64,000 nt of DNA from Segatella maculosa DSM 19339 = JCM 15638 (GCF_000382385.1 NZ_KB908329.1:40661-104660); one strand, 5' to 3'. Positions 26,945-37,751 are shown, counted from the stretch's first letter. Program-made: numbers and translations. The notes: generated from the letters alone by a model not told the origin.

Positions 26945-27180
26945 ATGATGTAGGGACGCACGGCCCGTGCGTCCGTTCAATAAGCCATGTGTATATACCT
27001 TTTAATATGAATGGAGCGGACGCACGAACCGTGCGTCCCTACATGCCTCTTGCCTGCAAATCATCTCACCAGTTGGCCAATCCTAAAGGTCAAAATTCAA
27101 TGTTCAAAGTTCAGCGGCAGCTAATCATAAAGGTCAATGTTCAATGGTCAAAGTTCAAAGTCAAAGTCCCTACATTCCCT
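26945..27180. repeat. Composite dispersed repeat, inverted arrangement
   Basis: Two family A palindromes in opposite directions (about 26951-26975 and 27015-27043) flank a short spacer, followed by inverted family B words (AAAGTTCAATGTTC forms). The ORFs across it are by-products. Confidence 0.75.
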
Positions 27181-27204
27181 TCTCGGCCATATTGCACGCA
27201 AACG

Positions 27205-27245
27205 CGGGCTCCCCTCCTTCGGAGGGGCTGGGGGAGGCTCCCCTT
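27205..27245. repeat. Single family D inverted repeat
   Basis: CTCCCCTCCTTCGGAGGGGC and the GGGGGAGGCT extension, next to the trpS stop. It could act as a transcription end for the operon, but no T run follows. Confidence 0.7.
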
Positions 27246-27251
27246 TCCCAC

Positions 27252-28337
27252 CTATTTCTTAAACTTCTCTGCCTGCTGTTGAATGAGCGCGGCATCGTTG
27301 AAGTAGTCTATTTGCATGGCTTTTCGCACCTCGTCCATGGTCTGTGAGGCGGCTTCGCGGGCGTCCTCGCTCCCTTTCCTAAGGATATTGAATATCTCGG
27401 GAACGTCTTGTTCGAACGCATGGCGACGCTCTCGGATAGGCTCAAGCATGCGATTAATGACGCTGTTCAAGAGCTTTTTGCACTTCATATCGCCGATGCC
27501 ACCGTGCGTATAGGCTGCTTTCAGCTCGTCGAGCGTCTTGAATTCGGGCCAGAAATCAGCAAAGTCTTGGTCCGTAGCGAACGCATCAAGATAAGTAAAC
27601 ACGGCATTTCCCTCCACATGACCGGGGTCGTTGAGGTTGATATGCAGCGGGTCGGTGTACATGCCCTTGACCTTTTGCCACACCGTTTCGGCGTCATCGC
27701 TCAGGTAGATGCAGTTGCCGAGGCTCTTACTCATCTTCTCTTTGCCGTCAGTTCCGGGCAAACGGCGGGCCGTTGTGTTCTCCGGAAGCATGATGTTTGG
27801 CTCAACCAGCACCTCACGATACACCTGATTGAAGCGCCGAACCAGCTCGCGTGTAAGCTCAATCATCGGCTCTTGGTCTTCACCTACAGGGATTGTGGTG
27901 GCCTTGAAGGCTGCAATATCGGCCGCTTGTGACACAGGATAGCAGAAGAAACCAACGGGAATGTTGGCTTCGAAGTTGCGCATTCGGATTTCGGTCTTGA
28001 CTGTTGGGTTGCGTTGCACACGCGACACGGTGACAAGGTTCATCAGATAGGTGGTCAGTTCGGCCAGTTCGGGTATCTGACTTTGGATATACAGCGTGCA
28101 ACGCGCTGGATCCAAGCCCGCAGAAAGATAGTCGAGAGCCACCTCGATGATGTTCTGTCTAATCTTTTCCGGGTTGTCTGCATTGTCTGTCAGGGCCTGA
28201 ACGTCGGCCATGAAGACGAACATTCGGTCGTAATCGCCCTCGTTTTGCAACTGCACACGGCGGCGAAGGCTGCCCACATAGTGTCCCAAATGGAGCTTAC
28301 CTGTGGGGCGGTCGCCTGTAAGAATGATTTTTTTCAT
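27252..28337 (-). CDS. trpS: Tryptophanyl-tRNA synthetase
   Basis: 361 residues, class I synthetase that charges tRNA-Trp. The HIGH-type motif is at residues 16-19 (HLGH within TGKLHLGHYVGSL) and the KMSKS motif reads EKMSKSLGN. The order agrees with bacterial TrpS, and the C-terminal helical domain is complete. It starts one base after the asnS stop, at the end of a pseudouridine synthase-asnS-trpS operon on the minus strand. Confidence 0.96.
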   Translation of the reverse strand: MKKIILTGDRPTGKLHLGHYVGSLRRRVQLQNEGDYDRMFVFMADVQALTDNADNPEKIRQNIIEVALDYLSAGLDPARCTLYIQSQIPELAELTTYLMNLVTVSRVQRNPTVKTEIRMRNFEANIPVGFFCYPVSQAADIAAFKATTIPVGEDQEPMIELTRELVRRFNQVYREVLVEPNIMLPENTTARRLPGTDGKEKMSKSLGNCIYLSDDAETVWQKVKGMYTDPLHINLNDPGHVEGNAVFTYLDAFATDQDFADFWPEFKTLDELKAAYTHGGIGDMKCKKLLNSVINRMLEPIRERRHAFEQDVPEIFNILRKGSEDAREAASQTMDEVRKAMQIDYFNDAALIQQQAEKFKK

Positions 28338-28338
28338 G

Positions 28339-29733
28339 TCAGAATTCAGCTGTTTTAGGAGTTCGTGGGAATGGAATCACGTCGCGAATGTTCTGCATTC
28401 CCGTCACAAAAAGAATGAGACGCTCGAAGCCCAAGCCAAATCCTGCGTGCGGACATGAGCCATATTTGCGCGTATCGAGGTACCAATTGTAACTCTCTTT
28501 TTCCATTCCTCGCGCCTCAATCTCATGGACAAGCTTACCATAATCCTCTTCTCTGACCGATCCACCGATGATTTCTCCGATGCGAGGAAACAGGACATCG
28601 GTTCCTTGCATGGTCTTTCCATCGGGGTTTTTCTTCATGTAAAAGGCCTTAATCTCGCTGGGATAGTCGGTCATTATGACTGGACGTTTGAAGTGTTCTT
28701 CCACAAGATAGCGTTCATGTTCGCTGCTGAAGTCCATTCCCCAGCCTGTAATCGGGAACTCAAACCGGTGACCTTGCTTGACAGCCGCTTCGAGAATGTC
28801 GATGCCTTCGGCGTAAGTGAGGCGCACGAAGCGTTCTTTTACAACGGATTCCAAGGTCTCGATGAGCGTCTTGTCAATCATCTTGTTGAGGAAAGCGAGG
28901 TCATCTTTACAGTTGTCGAGGGCCCATTGCACGCAATATTTGATGAAATCCTCCTCCAGGTCCATGAGTTCTTCCTTGTCTAAGAAGGCAACTTCGGGCT
29001 CAATCATCCAGAATTCAGCCAGATGTCGGGGCGTATTGCTGTTCTCGGCACGGAAGGTTGGGCCGAAAGTGTAGATGGCTCCGAGGGCCGTTGCGCCCAG
29101 TTCACCTTCCAATTGACCCGAAACCGTGAGGCTGGTCTTCTTTCCGAAGAAGTCTTTCTCGTAGGGAACGGGCCCTTTCCCCGTGCGTTCCAAGTCCAAA
29201 GTGGTCACTTGGAACATCTCACCTGCGCCTTCTGCGTCGCTTGCCGTAATGATCGGAGTGTGGAAATAATGGAACCCATGCTCGTGAAAGTACTGATGTA
29301 TGGCAATAGCCATGTTGTGACGAATGCGGAAAACGGCCCCGAATGTGTTGGTACGGAGGCGAAGATGCGCGTATTTCCGCATGTATTCGAAGCTCTGTCC
29401 CTTCTTTTGCATGGGGTAATCCGACGGACACAGCCCGTAGATTTCAATCTCCTTGCTTTGCACTTCGACCGTTTGTCCGGCCCCTTGGCTTTGCACCAAT
29501 GTTCCTATAACGCTGATACAAGCACCCGTTGTGATGCTTTTCAGCGTCTCGGCATCAATGGTTTCGGGGTCAACGACAACCTGAATGTTGTTGATAGTCG
29601 ACCCATCATTGAGTGCAATAAAGTCAACCGCCTTGCTATTTCGGTGGGAACGGACCCACCCTTTCACGTTGATAGCCGTGCCATATTCGGTGCATTGGAG
29701 TGCATCGACAACTTTTGTTCTTTCCATTTTCAA
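28339..29733 (-). CDS. asnS: Asparaginyl-tRNA synthetase
   Basis: 464 residues, class IIb synthetase. It has the N-terminal OB-fold anticodon-binding domain ([21 protein letters not shown]) and the class II core with [21 protein letters not shown]; it ends with motif 3, [28 protein letters not shown]. The Asn-type reading [11 protein letters not shown] distinguishes it from AspS. A start two codons in (29727) is possible. It is the middle gene of the operon, 8 bases after the pseudouridine synthase gene. Confidence 0.96.
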   Translation of the reverse strand: MKMERTKVVDALQCTEYGTAINVKGWVRSHRNSKAVDFIALNDGSTINNIQVVVDPETIDAETLKSITTGACISVIGTLVQSQGAGQTVEVQSKEIEIYGLCPSDYPMQKKGQSFEYMRKYAHLRLRTNTFGAVFRIRHNMAIAIHQYFHEHGFHYFHTPIITASDAEGAGEMFQVTTLDLERTGKGPVPYEKDFFGKKTSLTVSGQLEGELGATALGAIYTFGPTFRAENSNTPRHLAEFWMIEPEVAFLDKEELMDLEEDFIKYCVQWALDNCKDDLAFLNKMIDKTLIETLESVVKERFVRLTYAEGIDILEAAVKQGHRFEFPITGWGMDFSSEHERYLVEEHFKRPVIMTDYPSEIKAFYMKKNPDGKTMQGTDVLFPRIGEIIGGSVREEDYGKLVHEIEARGMEKESYNWYLDTRKYGSCPHAGFGLGFERLILFVTGMQNIRDVIPFPRTPKTAEF

Positions 29734-29741
29734 TGTCCCTA

Positions 29742-31208
29742 TTATTCAAACATACCGCTGCGGAGCATGTCGACCTCCTTTTCCGTCAGGAAACGCCAGT
29801 CGCCTCGGCGCAGATTCTTCTTGGTCAGGCCGGCAAACTGCACGCGGTCGAGGCGTGTAACACGGTAACCGAGGTGTTCAAAGATGCGGCGAACGATGCG
29901 GTTCTTGCCACTATGTATCTCGATTCCAATCTGTTTCTTGTCGTTCTCATCGGCATATTCAATCGCATCGGCGTGGATTTCACCGTCTTCCAGCTCAATT
30001 CCGGCGGCAATCTTCTGCAGGTCGTCTTCAGGAATAACCTTATCGAGCCGAACATGATAGACCTTCTTCTTCAAGAACTTGGGATGTGTGAGCTTGCTGG
30101 CCAAATCTCCGTCGTTAGTCAGCAGGAGTACGCCCGTCGTATTGCGGTCCAAGCGACCCACAGGATAGATTCTTTCGGGGCAAGCGTCCTTTACAAGGTC
30201 CATAACTATCTTGCGTTGCTGCGGATCGTCACTGGTTGTCACGTAATCTTTGGGCTTGTTTAGCAGCACATAGACCTTCTTTTCGAGCGAAACCGGCTGA
30301 TCATGGAACTTGATTTCATCGGAACGGAGCACCTTCGTACCCAGTTCGGTGACAACGTTGCCGTTTACGCTGACCACTCCGGCCTGAATGAACTCGTCAG
30401 CCTCGCGACGTGAGCACACACCTGCGTTAGCTAAGTACTTATTCAAGCGTATCGGCTCGTTAGGATCAATGTGCTCTTCTTTGTATTCAATGCGTTTTTT
30501 GAGGCTATATTTCGCATTTGGGTCGTAGCCCGGCCGATTGTTGTAGCCATAGTTGTTGTTATAGCCGCCTTGCGGACGCCCATAACCGCCACGATTGTTG
30601 TAACCTCCGCGGTTGTTGTAGCCACCTTGCTGGCCATAACCGCCACGGTTGTTGTTGTAGCCGCCGCGATAGTTGTTGTAACCGCCTTGCGGACGACCGT
30701 AACCGCCTTGCAGACGGGGCTGATAGCCACCTTGTGGGTCGTCGGGATTGCTGTTGAAGCGAGGCCGATAGCCTCCTTGTTGCGGCCTTCCGTAGCCACC
30801 TTGCATGCGAGGTTGGTAGCCGCCGGCCTGCATGTCGTCGGGATTATTGTTGAAACGCGGGCGATAGCCACCTTGTTGCGGCCTTCCGAAGCCCCCGCCA
30901 CGGTGATTATTGTAGCCACTCGGCTGCGGACGGCCGTAACCGCCTTGACGTGGCTGGTAAGGACGCTGCGGACGGTCGCCGTTTTGCAGTGCCGAACCGA
31001 AGCCTTCGGGGCGGAACCCGCCTTCGTTTTCGCTGTCGTTGTGATCTGTGGTGTAGGCACGTTGGTTGTGAATGCGCGGGCGTTGTGGGCGACCGCTGCC
31101 TTGATAGTTGTTGGTGTAACCTCCTGTGGGACGTGAGTAGCCCTCACGGGTGCTTTCATTCTGTTCTGTTGACAGGTCCTGAGCTTTGTTTTCTAATTCT
31201 GAATCCAT
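29742..31208 (-). CDS. RsuA/RluB-type pseudouridine synthase with Gly/Arg/Tyr/Asn-rich N-terminus
   Basis: 488 residues. The catalytic part is about 240-488: an S4 RNA-binding domain ([21 protein letters not shown]), then the catalytic loop [20 protein letters not shown], where Asp is the nucleophile, and the C-terminal [17 protein letters not shown]. It modifies a uridine in 16S or 23S rRNA. The N-terminal about 230 residues are low-complexity repeats of GGY, GGYN and GRPQ type, an unusual disordered extension with an RNA-binding look. It leads the operon with asnS and trpS. Confidence 0.93.
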   Translation of the reverse strand: MDSELENKAQDLSTEQNESTREGYSRPTGGYTNNYQGSGRPQRPRIHNQRAYTTDHNDSENEGGFRPEGFGSALQNGDRPQRPYQPRQGGYGRPQPSGYNNHRGGGFGRPQQGGYRPRFNNNPDDMQAGGYQPRMQGGYGRPQQGGYRPRFNSNPDDPQGGYQPRLQGGYGRPQGGYNNYRGGYNNNRGGYGQQGGYNNRGGYNNRGGYGRPQGGYNNNYGYNNRPGYDPNAKYSLKKRIEYKEEHIDPNEPIRLNKYLANAGVCSRREADEFIQAGVVSVNGNVVTELGTKVLRSDEIKFHDQPVSLEKKVYVLLNKPKDYVTTSDDPQQRKIVMDLVKDACPERIYPVGRLDRNTTGVLLLTNDGDLASKLTHPKFLKKKVYHVRLDKVIPEDDLQKIAAGIELEDGEIHADAIEYADENDKKQIGIEIHSGKNRIVRRIFEHLGYRVTRLDRVQFAGLTKKNLRRGDWRFLTEKEVDMLRSGMFE

Positions 31209-31334
31209 GTTTGTTTTAATTTATTTCAGCCTCGCGGCCGGGTTAATACTTTTTATTTCATTCAAAAATATGATGTGATTCGTTTATTCGTACTATATTT
31301 TTCTACATTAATTATCATCATCTTTTTTCGCAAT

Positions 31335-31375
31335 TCGGCCTCCCTTCCTTTGGAGGAGCCGGGAGAGGCTCTCCC
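31335..31375. repeat. Family D repeat, divergent copy
   Basis: GCCTCCCTTCCTTTGGAGGA and GCCGGGAGAGGCTCTCCC resemble family D with more changes. It lies between purB and the pseudouridine synthase gene. Confidence 0.55.
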
Positions 31376-31395
31376 TTTTTGGCCGAGATGGGGTC

Positions 31396-32739
31396 TTAAA
31401 TCCCCGTATAATTCCACGGAGTAATGGCCATCAGCTCGGCTTTCACGCTGTCGCTGACCTCCAATTCCTTGATGAATGCGTGAATAGTTTCCTCATTCAT
31501 CTTCGCATTCGTACGTGTCAAGGCCTTCAAAGCCTCGTAGGGATGCGGGTAAGCCTCGCGACGAAGGACGGTTTGAATGGCCTCTGCGACCACCGCCCAC
31601 GTGGCTTCAAGGTCGCTATGTAGCTTCTCTTCGTTCAGAATAAGCTTGTGAAGACCTTTCAAAGTGCTCTGAATAGCGATGACACTATGGCCGAATGGGA
31701 CTCCTATGTTTCGCAAGACTGTGCTGTCGGTGAGGTCGCGTTGCAAGCGACTCACAGGCAGTTTGCGGGCCAAGAATTGCAGCATGGCATTGGCAATGCC
31801 GAGGTTTCCCTCGCTGTTCTCATAGTCGATGGGATTCACCTTGTGGGGCATTGCGCTCGAACCCACCTCACCCGGCTTGATTTTCTGCTTGAAATAATCC
31901 ATCGAAATGTACATCCAAAAGTCGCGATTGAGGTCAATCATGATTGTATTAATGCGACGAACGGCATCGAAAAGCGTGCCCAGATGGTCGTAATTGCTGA
32001 TCTGTGTGGTCCATTGTTCGCGTTCCAATCCGAGTTTTTCGATGAAACGGTTGCCGAAAGTGCGCCAATCATATTGCGGATAGGCCACATGATGCGCGTT
32101 GAAATTGCCCGTTGCACCACCGAATTTGGCTGTTATCTTGCAACCTTTCAGTGTATTCAACTGCTCTGTCAGGCGGTAAACATACACCATGACTTCCTTT
32201 CCAAGTCGTGTAGGAGAGGCAGGTTGGCCGTGAGTCTTGGCCAACATCGGCACGTCTTTCCATGCCTCGGCATATTGCTTGAGCTGATTGATGAGTTCTT
32301 CCACTTGCGGATAGTACACCGTTTGCAGGACTTCTTTGACCGAAAGCGGCACGGCCGTGTTATTGATGTCTTGAGACGTGAGCCCAAAATGAATGAATTC
32401 CTTGCACACTTCAGGCCCTCCGATGTTGTCAAACTGCTCCTTGATGAAGTATTCCACGGCCTTTACGTCGTGATTGGTGGTGCGTTCTATCTCCTTGACA
32501 CGGGCTGCCTGCGTCTCGTCAAAGCGGCGATAGATGTCGCGCAACGGCTCGAATAGCTTGTGATCAAAGCCTTTCAGCTGCGGCAAAGGGAGTTCGCAAA
32601 GCGTGATGAAATACTCTATTTCGACGCGAATGCGGTAACGTATCAGCGCATATTCAGAGAAATAGTCGGCAAGCGGCGCGGTCTTTCCCCTGTAACGGCC
32701 ATCAATCGGCGAAACGGCAGTCAGTTCATCAAGATTCAT
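31396..32739 (-). CDS. purB: Adenylosuccinate lyase
   Basis: 447 residues. It removes fumarate from SAICAR and from adenylosuccinate in purine synthesis. The fumarase/aspartase-superfamily signature GSSAMPHKVNPIDYEN, with its catalytic Ser loop, is intact, and so are TSQDINNTAVPL and the His region KTHGQPASPTRLG. The enzyme is a cytoplasmic homotetramer. A promoter box lies at 32772-32779, 33 bases before the start; it appears to be alone in its transcript. Confidence 0.96.
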   Translation of the reverse strand: MNLDELTAVSPIDGRYRGKTAPLADYFSEYALIRYRIRVEIEYFITLCELPLPQLKGFDHKLFEPLRDIYRRFDETQAARVKEIERTTNHDVKAVEYFIKEQFDNIGGPEVCKEFIHFGLTSQDINNTAVPLSVKEVLQTVYYPQVEELINQLKQYAEAWKDVPMLAKTHGQPASPTRLGKEVMVYVYRLTEQLNTLKGCKITAKFGGATGNFNAHHVAYPQYDWRTFGNRFIEKLGLEREQWTTQISNYDHLGTLFDAVRRINTIMIDLNRDFWMYISMDYFKQKIKPGEVGSSAMPHKVNPIDYENSEGNLGIANAMLQFLARKLPVSRLQRDLTDSTVLRNIGVPFGHSVIAIQSTLKGLHKLILNEEKLHSDLEATWAVVAEAIQTVLRREAYPHPYEALKALTRTNAKMNEETIHAFIKELEVSDSVKAELMAITPWNYTGI

Positions 32740-32771
32740 TATGATAGATGCAATATGATAATATGATGTTG

Positions 32772-32779
32772 CAAAGATA
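32772..32779 (-). promoter_or_regulatory. -7 promoter box of purB
   Basis: TATCTTTG on the minus strand; TAnnTTTG consensus. Confidence 0.55.
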
Positions 32780-32864
32780 GCGATTTCGGCCGGAATAGGA
32801 GCGAAACAGAATAATAAATAACATTAAATTCGCGGGATAGCGAACCGAAACAGGCCCATTGCCG

Positions 32865-32995
32865 GAACGGACGCACGGACCGTGCGTCCCTACATGCACT
32901 CGAATGGTTTATAATCTCAGCCATTTTACCGCGTAATATGGCTGAGATTAGCGGCTAATATGACCTATTTTGCCGTGCAAAATGGGTGAGATTGG
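32865..32995. repeat. Family A palindrome followed by family C repeat
   Basis: CGGACGCACGGACCGTGCGT with CCCTACAT at about 32868-32895, then the family C words AATCTCAGCC, CCGCGTAATATGGCTGAGA and AAAATGGGTGAGATT at about 32918-32993. Confidence 0.75.
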
Positions 32996-33020
32996 AACGC
33001 CATCTCCAAACGATTGGTTT

Positions 33021-33734
33021 TCAAAGTGTTGGCTCTTCTTCCTCGGAGGAGTTGAGGGTGGTGGCAATCGGTGGGGCGGAAGGGGTCTCGATTTCCCCGT
33101 CTTTCATGTGAATGGTGCGGTCGGTGATGGCAGCAAGACCCTCGTCGTGGGTCACAATGACGAAGGTTTGACCGAATTTCTCGCGCAGTTCAAAGAAGAG
33201 TTGGTGCAGTTCGGCCTTGTTTCTGCTGTCGAGACTGCCCGAAGGTTCGTCGGCTAAGATGACAGCAGGGCTGTTTACGAGAGCCCGGGCCACTGCCACA
33301 CGCTGCTTTTCTCCGCCCGAAAGCTCGGCAGGCTTATGGCCTGCGCGGTCGGAAAGGCCCATGAAAGCGAGCAGTTCCAAGGCACGTTGCCGGGCCTCGG
33401 CTGTGTTCTTGCCGGCGATGTAGGCCGGAATCATGATGTTTTCAAGGGCAGTGAACTCGGGCAAAAGCTGGTGGAACTGAAACACAAAGCCGATGTGACG
33501 GTTACGGAAGTCGCTGAGTTTGCGCGTTGAAAGGCTGCGCACGTCGATGCCATCGATAGTGATTGAACCCGTATCAGGCTTATCGAGCGTGCCGATAATC
33601 TGCAACAAGGTGGTTTTTCCGGCCCCCGAAGGCCCCACGATGCTGACGATTTCGCCCTTGTCGATGTGCAAATCGATGCCTTTCAGCACCTGAAGACTGC
33701 CGAAACTCTTGGTGATATGCTTGATGTCTATCAT
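33021..33734 (-). CDS. lolD: LolD-type lipoprotein-release ABC ATPase
   Basis: 237 residues from the ATG at 33734 ([10 protein letters not shown]); a longer frame adds 23 residues that lie in the antiporter gene. Walker [13 protein letters not shown], signature [14 protein letters not shown], Walker [13 protein letters not shown] and the switch His in VTHDEGLA are intact, and [19 protein letters not shown] is typical of LolD/MacB-type ATPases. It would power lipoprotein release to the outer membrane; the LolCE-type membrane partner is not in the window, so a related MacB-type role is possible. It starts 4 bases after the antiporter stop. Confidence 0.85.
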   Translation of the reverse strand: MIDIKHITKSFGSLQVLKGIDLHIDKGEIVSIVGPSGAGKTTLLQIIGTLDKPDTGSITIDGIDVRSLSTRKLSDFRNRHIGFVFQFHQLLPEFTALENIMIPAYIAGKNTAEARQRALELLAFMGLSDRAGHKPAELSGGEKQRVAVARALVNSPAVILADEPSGSLDSRNKAELHQLFFELREKFGQTFVIVTHDEGLAAITDRTIHMKDGEIETPSAPPIATTLNSSEEEEPTL

Positions 33735-33738
33735 AATT

Positions 33739-35874
33739 CTATGTGTTTTGAGATTGCTTTCTGCGTCGCCGTTCCACCCATCTTGCGAGCGATTCCCACG
33801 CACTATGCTCCTCTGTATGCTGCGATTGGGAGTACGTCATCTCCTCTTGATTGCCGTATTGGTCGGGGAATATGATGAGCAGGTTGCGGCCGTTGAAGTA
33901 GCGTTTGATTTCATCGGGCAGGTATTCCAGCGCGTTCTTGTAGGAAACGGTGCCCTTTCGGGCCGTCACAATGACCAGCAGATGGTCGCCAGCGATGCTG
34001 GTTGCCAACTGTGGAAGGGCGTTCCAATGAGGCATTTCGGTGTATTCGGCGCGCACTTGTGGGTGGCGGTTGCGGATAAATTCATTGACATGGGAGAGCG
34101 TGTCGGTGCGTCCATGGAACTGAATGCGGCACTCCAAGTTGCCAGCCAAGCGGGCCAAGCGTTCCAACCAACGGTAGAATCCGGGTTCAAACTCGGCGCG
34201 TGAGGGCACCGCAACCTGTATTCTTCGGATGGTATTCAGCGGTTGTTGAAGTCTTGCCATCATGATTTGGCGGTTCAATCCGTTGAAGAGACTCTGGTGA
34301 AACTCGCCCCAAAACCTTGAAGAAACCTCTTTATGGGTGTGCATTCCGATGAGAATTTCAGAGGCTTGGAACTCTTTAAAGGCATGCTTTATGCCGTTGG
34401 CAATGTTGGCAGCCACGCGAGTTTGCGTCTGAACACGCACATCTGAGCCGGCACAATAGCGTGTCATTTGCTCCAAAAGCCGCTTGCCTCGCTCGATATT
34501 TCGCTCCATCTGCGCGTCATCATAGACCACATTGAGGGCCACAAGCCCGCGGTTCAGCCTGCGATTCTGCATGAGAATGGCCATGTTCATCAGGCGTTCG
34601 GCATACTCGGGATACTTCACTGGGACGAGAATCTTCTCATCTGTCTCGCGATTCGACTCAGATGGCATCTCTTTATCACGCAGAATGATGCGTCGGGCCG
34701 CCTGTTCTGTGATGACACTTGATATGATACAGGTGAACAAAATCATGATGATTACGGCATTGAGCAGCTGTGCATCGACGACAGGAGAGCCATCTATGGC
34801 CGGCAGTTTCATGCCAATCATCACCATGGCGATGGCACCTGCGGCGTGAGCGGAGGTCAGTCCGAACATCATGTGACCTGAACTCAGGGGCAAACGGAAG
34901 CCGATACACGACGCATAAGCGGCCAAGGCTTTGCCCAATGTGCCGAAGAAAACAATGCAAACCACGGCCCACAGAATGCCACCGCCCGCGAAAAGCAGAC
35001 GCACATTGATGAGCATTCCCACGCCAATGAGGAAATATGGAATGAAAACGGCATTGCCGATGAACTCTAATCTGTTCTTCAACGGCGACACAGATGGGAT
35101 ATATCGGTTCATAATCAAACCCGAAAGGAAGGCGCCAAAGATGCCTTCTAAGCCGATAGCTCCACTCAAAGCGGCACACAAAAACAGCATAGCAAGCACG
35201 AAGATGAACTGCATCACGGCGTCACTATAGCGGCGGAGGAACCACCGGGTGAGCCGCGGTAGTAAGAAAATCACGCCGGTGCAGTAGACAATGAACTTCA
35301 CTGCGAAGGTCAACCAGAACATGATGCCGCCCTCACCGCTGCTGGATGCCACGATGGCCGCAAGGAAGATGAGGGCGAAAAGGAAAGAAATCATGCTCGA
35401 ACCTACGCTCAACGTGACACCAGGTTTACGCTGCAAGCCGTATCGACTGACGATGGGATAGGCCACAAGTGTGTTGCTTGCCATGATACAACCCAGCAAC
35501 AAGGCGGACGTAATGCTGTATCCGAGCAACCGAATGCCGGCAAAATAGGTGAGCAAAAAGGGCACACTGAACGTCAACAGCCCAAAAATAATCAGGCGGT
35601 TCTTGTTTTTCCGCACGCTCTCCATATCCATTTCGAGGGCCGCAAGAAACATGATATAGTAGAGACCTACGCGCCCGAAGAGTTCGAAAGAGTCGTCGCG
35701 GACGAGTATGTTCAGCCCGTATCGCCCCACAACTACGCCAGCCAACACCATTCCGATGATGTGTGGAATGCGCAATTTCCCCATGATAATCGGTGCAAGA
35801 AGGATTATCAGCAACACCACAAAGAAGACAAGCGTGGGGTCTGTGATGGGAAAATAGCGGGCAAACAGTAGCAT
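33739..35874 (-). CDS. CPA2-type cation/proton antiporter with USP-like tail
   Basis: About 711 residues from the ATG at 35874 ([11 protein letters not shown]); an earlier in-frame ATG at 35925 would lie across the promoter box. About 12 membrane segments span residues 10-400, including the antiporter core with [15 protein letters not shown] and [17 protein letters not shown]; the protein is of the monovalent cation/proton antiporter-2 type. The last about 280 residues are soluble and contain a universal-stress-protein-like domain ([19 protein letters not shown]), probably a regulatory input. It exchanges Na+ or K+ for protons at the inner membrane. lolD follows 4 bases on. Confidence 0.9.
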   Translation of the reverse strand: MLLFARYFPITDPTLVFFVVLLIILLAPIIMGKLRIPHIIGMVLAGVVVGRYGLNILVRDDSFELFGRVGLYYIMFLAALEMDMESVRKNKNRLIIFGLLTFSVPFLLTYFAGIRLLGYSITSALLLGCIMASNTLVAYPIVSRYGLQRKPGVTLSVGSSMISFLFALIFLAAIVASSSGEGGIMFWLTFAVKFIVYCTGVIFLLPRLTRWFLRRYSDAVMQFIFVLAMLFLCAALSGAIGLEGIFGAFLSGLIMNRYIPSVSPLKNRLEFIGNAVFIPYFLIGVGMLINVRLLFAGGGILWAVVCIVFFGTLGKALAAYASCIGFRLPLSSGHMMFGLTSAHAAGAIAMVMIGMKLPAIDGSPVVDAQLLNAVIIMILFTCIISSVITEQAARRIILRDKEMPSESNRETDEKILVPVKYPEYAERLMNMAILMQNRRLNRGLVALNVVYDDAQMERNIERGKRLLEQMTRYCAGSDVRVQTQTRVAANIANGIKHAFKEFQASEILIGMHTHKEVSSRFWGEFHQSLFNGLNRQIMMARLQQPLNTIRRIQVAVPSRAEFEPGFYRWLERLARLAGNLECRIQFHGRTDTLSHVNEFIRNRHPQVRAEYTEMPHWNALPQLATSIAGDHLLVIVTARKGTVSYKNALEYLPDEIKRYFNGRNLLIIFPDQYGNQEEMTYSQSQHTEEHSAWESLARWVERRRRKQSQNT

Positions 35875-35882
35875 ATCCGGCA

Positions 35883-35890
35883 CAAAGTTA
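35883..35890 (-). promoter_or_regulatory. -7 promoter box of the antiporter-lolD operon
   Basis: TAACTTTG on the minus strand only 9 bases before the ATG at 35874, so the transcript would be almost leaderless; otherwise the start lies further in. Confidence 0.4.
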
Positions 35891-35971
35891 CACATAAAAT
35901 GCCGAAAAATGACTATTGTCGCCATGCAAAATGAAATAAAATGTCACGCTGGTGCGCTGCCGTGACCGCGC

Positions 35972-36673
35972 TCAATCCTTCAACGAATATGTCACCGTCG
36001 TCACAACCCTTACCTTTTTGATGTAGGGTGTGTTCGAGTCGCGGTCTTCGATGCTGAATTGTCCTTGGTCGGCACTCACGATTTTGTCGAGTTTCGAGTG
36101 GCTATTCTTGGCAAACTGTTGGGCTGTGGTCTCGGCGTTGGCAATGGCTTCCTGCATCATGCGGGGCTTCATGGCCTTGAACGAAACATATTCGTATTCG
36201 ATGTTCGTGTCATAGTCACCCGCAACGATGGCGATGCCCTGCTTTAGTAACTCGCCTTGGCGGGCAATAATGCTCCTCACGAGGTCCACCTTGCGCGAGG
36301 TAACCGTGATAACAAGCGTGGCATAATAGCGATATTCCCGGTCGTTAGACGAATATTGCTCAGCTTTCACATCAGTTACTTTCGGAGCATTGATGCTAAT
36401 CTCGCTGGGTTGAATGCCGTTCTTGATGAGGAAGGCTCTAATCTTCTGCTGTTTCACGGCAATGCGGTCGTAAAGCAGGGGAAGTTCGTCGCCAACTTCC
36501 TTAGCCACGATGGGCCACGTCACTTTGTCGGCCGCAACTTCCCGTTCGGCCAATCCCTTCACACTCACCTTGCGGTCTTTGTTGGCGTAGTTGTCGATAC
36601 CACCTTTGATGAAAAGGCCCAAAGCCATAATGCCTATGGCGATGATAGCTGCTGACAAGATTCTTTCTTTCAT
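35972..36673 (-). CDS. SIMPL-domain (DUF541) protein
   Basis: 233 residues. An N-terminal hydrophobic anchor (about 6-27, IIAIGIMALGLFIKGGI) precedes the SIMPL domain: VSVKGLAEREVAADKVTWPI, then the Tyr/Asn-rich strands RYYATLVITVTSRKVDLVR, and near the end LDKIVSADQGQFSIED. SIMPL proteins are periplasmic or membrane-anchored and linked to oxidative-stress protection, with no firm biochemical role. It lies 97 bases upstream of the antiporter on the same strand. Confidence 0.85.
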   Translation of the reverse strand: MKERILSAAIIAIGIMALGLFIKGGIDNYANKDRKVSVKGLAEREVAADKVTWPIVAKEVGDELPLLYDRIAVKQQKIRAFLIKNGIQPSEISINAPKVTDVKAEQYSSNDREYRYYATLVITVTSRKVDLVRSIIARQGELLKQGIAIVAGDYDTNIEYEYVSFKAMKPRMMQEAIANAETTAQQFAKNSHSKLDKIVSADQGQFSIEDRDSNTPYIKKVRVVTTVTYSLKD

Positions 36674-36826
36674 ACGATGAATAACTTTAAGGTTTGGAAA
36701 TTAGAACATGATTTGGTTTCGCTTTTAAAACGTTGAAGCCATCCCTTTTAGTATGTTTTGGCAGACTTGCACATGATAAAATAATGATTCGTTTCCTCTT
36801 TCGGCCTTTTCATAACGCCACATCCC

Positions 36827-37714
36827 TCATATTCCTTTGGCTTGGTTGGCAATATAGACGCCAAAGAGTATCAGTGCGCTGCCAATATAGGCCATGAGCG
36901 TCATAGGTTCATTGAGGAACAGCGCTCCGGCAATGACGGTCGTGACCGGATTCAGGTAGATATAGTTCGAAGCTTTCATGGCTCCGATTTTGCGGATAAC
37001 CCAACTCCAAAGCACAAAACAGACGAACGATGCCACGAAGCCCAAGAACAGCAGGTTAGTCCAGATGTCCAGTCTGAGAAAATCGCCCCGCGGGAATGTC
37101 CACGGCTTGAAAACGAACACTGGCAATATGGTGAGCAGCCCGTAAAAGAAGACCTTTCGGGTAATAAATACAGCTCCATAGCGTGCCGATGCCCGTTTCA
37201 TCAGCAAGCTATATATGGCCCATGCCACAGCAGCGGCCAAGGCAAGGAGGTCACCAAGGGGATTAAGATGGAGCACGAAGTGGCCGTTGAAGATGACGAC
37301 GCCCACACCGGCCAGCGCAATCAATGATCCTGCGATGAGCCGAGGGTCGGCCTTGACGCTTTTCACCATGGCAATAGCCATGCAGGTGGTGAGAAGAGGA
37401 GCCGTACAGACAATGAATGACACGTTAGTGACATAGCTAATGCCCACCGCCATGTTCTCGGAAAGGAAGTAAAGTGAGCCACCCGTGATGCCAAGGAGGG
37501 CCATCAAGGCCTCGTCTTTCCAGGTGTTGCTGAACAAACGCTTGGGAGAGATAAACCAAATGCAGGCGTAGGCAATCAGAAAGCGCAGCAGGAAAATCTC
37601 TTGAGGTTGCAGTCCACCCAAGATAAGATACTTCGTATTGATGAAAGTTCCGCCCCAACAGAGCACGGTAACAATGCCAACGACATGCGCCCCGATTGAT
37701 TTCCTTTCATTCAT
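36827..37714 (-). CDS. DMT/EamA-family transporter
   Basis: 295 residues from the ATG at 37714 (MNERKSIGAHVVG); the longer frame upstream is a family C repeat, and the promoter box at 37744-37751 settles this start. Ten membrane segments in two five-helix halves are visible, both with the EamA pattern (LCWGGTFINTKYLILGGLQP in the first half; ASNYIYLNPVTTVIAGALFL in the second). It is an inner-membrane exporter or importer of a small metabolite; the substrate cannot be read. It is a single-gene unit. Confidence 0.88.
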   Translation of the reverse strand: MNERKSIGAHVVGIVTVLCWGGTFINTKYLILGGLQPQEIFLLRFLIAYACIWFISPKRLFSNTWKDEALMALLGITGGSLYFLSENMAVGISYVTNVSFIVCTAPLLTTCMAIAMVKSVKADPRLIAGSLIALAGVGVVIFNGHFVLHLNPLGDLLALAAAVAWAIYSLLMKRASARYGAVFITRKVFFYGLLTILPVFVFKPWTFPRGDFLRLDIWTNLLFLGFVASFVCFVLWSWVIRKIGAMKASNYIYLNPVTTVIAGALFLNEPMTLMAYIGSALILFGVYIANQAKGI

Positions 37715-37743
37715 TTCCCCGTTTCTTCTCGTTTTTCCGTTTG

Positions 37744-37751
37744 CAAAGTTA
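37744..37751 (-). promoter_or_regulatory. -7 promoter box of the DMT transporter
   Basis: TAACTTTG on the minus strand, 30 bases before the ATG at 37714; it fixes the start codon. Confidence 0.6.

Noticed and set aside
26929..27282. 117-codon frame
   Set aside because: Lies entirely in the family A, B and D repeats.
33735..33803. 23-residue N-terminal extension of lolD
   Set aside because: It lies inside the antiporter coding sequence; [10 protein letters not shown] is the normal LolD start.
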